Source: a virus. Taken from it: 49,599 bases of DNA. Made by a program: the position numbers and the translations under genes. Below the pieces are notes generated by a model that saw nothing but the letters and a program-made list of their open reading frames with translations, ran no database searches and was not told the origin of the DNA. Where the stretch lies: the IMG/VR virus record IMGVR_UViG_3300050821_007602, positions 1-49,599 of that record; one strand, 5' to 3'. Below, one piece after another: positions 48,035 to 49,599 of the stretch. Position 1 is the first letter of the stretch; every line of letters begins with the position of its first letter.

Positions 48035-48788
48035 ACTTACGCTCCAGATAGGGGAGACTAATAAACATCTCATCGAACTCACCATCATCGACTTCATTGA
48101 GCATGAAGGCGCCACGCCAGTGTTTATTACCCTGGGATCCTAGATAATCTTCATCATGTTCATAACATGAACCTGCAATGATAGAGGAGATACGTCGTCC
48201 ATCTGCCCGGTATCCATAAGCGACCTGTCGACCTTGTTGGTGGCCAGCAATACAACTCATGTGCTTTTTGTTAAGAGTGAGTTGAGCACTTGAGATAGGA
48301 CGGTTGCTAACACCGGTGACAAAATAATGGCTGTAAGCAATACCATCAATAACAACCACGTCAAGAAACGGGTGTACTTCCCACCCATAATCGCTGTAAC
48401 CCAGGTCATCGACACTAATAGTCCCATCGAGTTTAGGATCACCATTAACCACGCGATCAATTCGATTCTCGTGGTTACCGAGGGTAAGAACCATTCGAGG
48501 CTTGTACTGACGTTTACCATTCTTTCGCTGCCTATCGTTGTGTTCCTTAATAGGCTTCAGAAGGTGCTCCATTGCTTTATGGCTTGCTTCCACGTCAGCG
48601 ATATACCGACGACCTTCGAACGCCTTTTTACCAATATCGTAGCTAGACAAACTAGCCATATCGGCGAAATCCCCAATATTAATAATAATATCAGGTTGAT
48701 GGTCACAGATATAATTACCAATTCGTGTAAGATAATCATAACTGTGACCAGGTTTTACCTGACAATCTGGCAAAATAAAATGTCGCAA
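48021..48788 (-). CDS. calcineurin-like metallophosphoesterase (255 aa)
   Basis: Metal-binding motifs are in order: MRHFILPDCQVKPGHSYDYL (DxH-like start), IIINIGDFADMASLSSYDIG (GDxxD-like), RMVLTLGNHENRIDRVV (GNHE), then HYFVTGVSNRP and IAGHQQGR (GHxQ/H) near the end. It would hydrolyse a phosphomono- or diester; possible targets are nucleotides or nucleic acid. TTG start. Confidence 0.85.
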   Translation of the reverse strand: MRHFILPDCQVKPGHSYDYLTRIGNYICDHQPDIIINIGDFADMASLSSYDIGKKAFEGRRYIADVEASHKAMEHLLKPIKEHNDRQRKNGKRQYKPRMVLTLGNHENRIDRVVNGDPKLDGTISVDDLGYSDYGWEVHPFLDVVVIDGIAYSHYFVTGVSNRPISSAQLTLNKKHMSCIAGHQQGRQVAYGYRADGRRISSIIAGSCYEHDEDYLGSQGNKHWRGAFMLNEVDDGEFDEMFISLPYLERKYGSN

Positions 48789-48790
48789 GA

Positions 48791-48982
48791 TTATTGCTCC
48801 GTATCGGGCATTTCGTAAATGTCGAAGCCCTCATGTTCTAGTGTTGAAACAAAGGGAACTGCACCAGCTTGTATGATAGCTTCCATCCCCATCTCAATTA
48901 CAAACGCCAGTTCCTTTCCTTCGAGCACTCCTTGGAATACTACACTTCCATTATCTTTTTCTGTTACATGCTTAATGTGCAA
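48791..48982 (-). CDS. hypothetical protein (63 aa)
   Basis: Start set to a TTG six bases after AGGAGG, giving MHIKHVTEKDNGSVVFQGVL; a TTG at 49009 upstream of that site is less likely. Strand-rich with an acidic end (GFDIYEMPDTEQ). Not recognised. Confidence 0.55.
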   Translation of the reverse strand: MHIKHVTEKDNGSVVFQGVLEGKELAFVIEMGMEAIIQAGAVPFVSTLEHEGFDIYEMPDTEQ

Positions 48983-49005
48983 ACCAGACCTCCTGTCGTT
49001 GTCTC

Positions 49006-49383
49006 TCAATCATTGAGCAACCAATGATCGGGAATCGTGTCGATTGTTGCCCATTCAATCCCATGCTTATCACAGTACTCACCGTATGTAGTCTTGGAGA
49101 CTCGGCTCAGCTTATTATTGGGATTCTGGAAAACTAGATAGACCGTTACTTCAGGATGCTGTTCCCGGATATGCAGGTGTTTGGCTCTATCTGCTGCTCG
49201 CCACAGACCTTTGGTTTCTATATAGACGTTCTCTTTTATTTTCCAGTCTGGGTTATAGGTATGTTCTACCAGATATTTCAGCTTGTTAGTTTCATATTCT
49301 AACTGAGGATATCGGGTGTGAAACTCCTGCTCAAATTTACTCTTGTACGGTAAGGTCGAGACTCGTTTCTTTTTGCGTGTTAT
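49006..49383 (-). CDS. T7-type endonuclease I (Holliday-junction resolvase), non-canonical AUA start proposed
   Basis: The frame, 125 codons, shows YKSKFEQEFHTRYPQLEYET (catalytic Glu), VEHTYNPDWKIKENVYIETK (catalytic PD...E.K), GLWRAADRAKHLHIREQHPE, VYLVFQNPNNKLSRVSKTTY and GEYCDKHGIEWATIDTIPDH, all aligned with T7 gp3. No ATG, GTG or TTG occurs in frame before the first catalytic Glu; ATA at 49383 lies five bases after AGGGGGG. It would resolve branches and replication intermediates before packaging. Identification is firm, the start is inferred. Confidence 0.85.
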   Translation of the reverse strand: MTRKKKRVSTLPYKSKFEQEFHTRYPQLEYETNKLKYLVEHTYNPDWKIKENVYIETKGLWRAADRAKHLHIREQHPEVTVYLVFQNPNNKLSRVSKTTYGEYCDKHGIEWATIDTIPDHWLLND

Positions 49384-49428
49384 AGTAGCCCCCCTTGAGC
49401 CACGTACATGGGAAACGATCCAGCCCTG

Positions 49429-49599
49429 CTAGATAGTATCCGATGTAGGGTCGTTCAATTCCTGCGATGAAGTCTGTGATGACAACCTTGCTGCCTGCTC
49501 GGCTAGTTGTGTAAAGTGGATAGCCCAATCGTCGTCTTCCTTTCGCCAGATATAAAGTAATCGTCCTTGTCTCAATAACCTTTCATCATCATTGTACAA
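49429..49599 (-). CDS. C-terminal fragment of an unidentified protein (56 residues in window)
   Basis: A frame that enters the window from the right: LYNDDERLLRQGRLLYIWRK then WAIHFTQLAEQAARLSSQTS, ending at TAG 49431-49429. It lies immediately upstream of endonuclease I. Not recognised. It could be the end of a replication gene. Confidence 0.5.
   Translation of the reverse strand: MYNDDERLLRQGRLLYIWRKEDDDWAIHFTQLAEQAARLSSQTSSQELNDPTSDTI

Noticed and set aside
49337-49528. 63-codon minus-strand frame over the endonuclease I start
   Set aside because: TTG start inside the gene that enters from the right, and overlaps endonuclease I; kept only as a possible frameshift partner.
1-49599. CRISPR arrays, tRNA genes, rRNA, insertion sequences, integrase and repressor
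   Set aside because: Scanned for repeats with spacers, cloverleaf-like segments, transposase motifs and tyrosine or serine recombinase motifs; none seen.
1-49599. Circular closure of the window (joining base 49599 to base 1)
   Set aside because: Joining the ends would truncate the polymerase after its exonuclease domain, and the right-hand fragment does not continue it, so sequence is missing between the ends.

Overview
The window is a large fragment of a tailed double-stranded DNA phage genome of podovirus type (short tail). No integrase, repressor, tail tape measure, sheath or tail tube gene is visible, so a virulent podophage of a Gram-negative (probably proteobacterial) host is the simplest reading. 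Evidence for this: a head module of small terminase, HNH, large terminase, portal, scaffold and Mu-gpT-like capsid; P22-like head-completion proteins (gp4-like and gp10-like); a 1606-residue internal virion protein with an N-terminal lytic transglycosylase domain; and a T7-like replication set (family A DNA polymerase exonuclease domain, DnaB-like helicase, separate Toprim primase, T7-type endonuclease I). Both window ends cut through genes, so this is not a complete genome.

Layout. (1) 1-19525, minus strand: a long, densely packed early/middle block with frequent ATGA, GTGA and TAATG overlaps. Reading leftward from 19525 it holds small early genes separated by intrinsic terminators, a ribosomal L7/L12-like protein, many unknown proteins, and then an amide-bond-forming island (6.1-12.7 kb). 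The island has a class I glutamine amidotransferase/C26 hydrolase, a phiEco32-type COOH-NH2 ligase, an amidoligase, a class II amidotransferase, an ATP-grasp ligase and a GcvH-like protein. After it come primase, a membrane-anchored trypsin-like protease split by an in-frame UGA, small proteins, an HNH homing endonuclease, helicase and DNA polymerase. (2) 19526-20280: a 755-base non-coding divergent control region with early leftward and late rightward promoters, a promoter-proximal terminator, a large hairpin and a G6TAG6 tract. (3) 20281-44389, plus strand: packaging, capsid, fibres, holin, tailspike, head completion, ejection proteins and endolysin. (4) 44390-44422: a bidirectional terminator. 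(5) 44424-49599, minus strand: class II ribonucleotide reductase, nucleotide-handling proteins, a metallophosphoesterase, endonuclease I and small genes.

How it fits together: DNA is copied by polymerase, helicase and primase; endonuclease I resolves branches and probably degrades host DNA; the cobalamin-dependent ribonucleotide reductase and the dATP/dGTP diphosphohydrolase-like protein adjust dNTP pools. The late block builds and packages the virion and lyses the cell. The amidoligase island is the main block of unknown chemistry. Its enzymes are known families predicted from comparative genomics to make amide or isopeptide bonds, but I know of no established substrate for the phage versions.

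Reading the sequence directly added genes that a simple ATG/GTG/TTG length-filtered scan misses: the polymerase fragment, the helicase N-terminus (CUG start), endonuclease I (AUA start), a 77-residue protein after the portal (AUU start), and several proteins under 60 residues.
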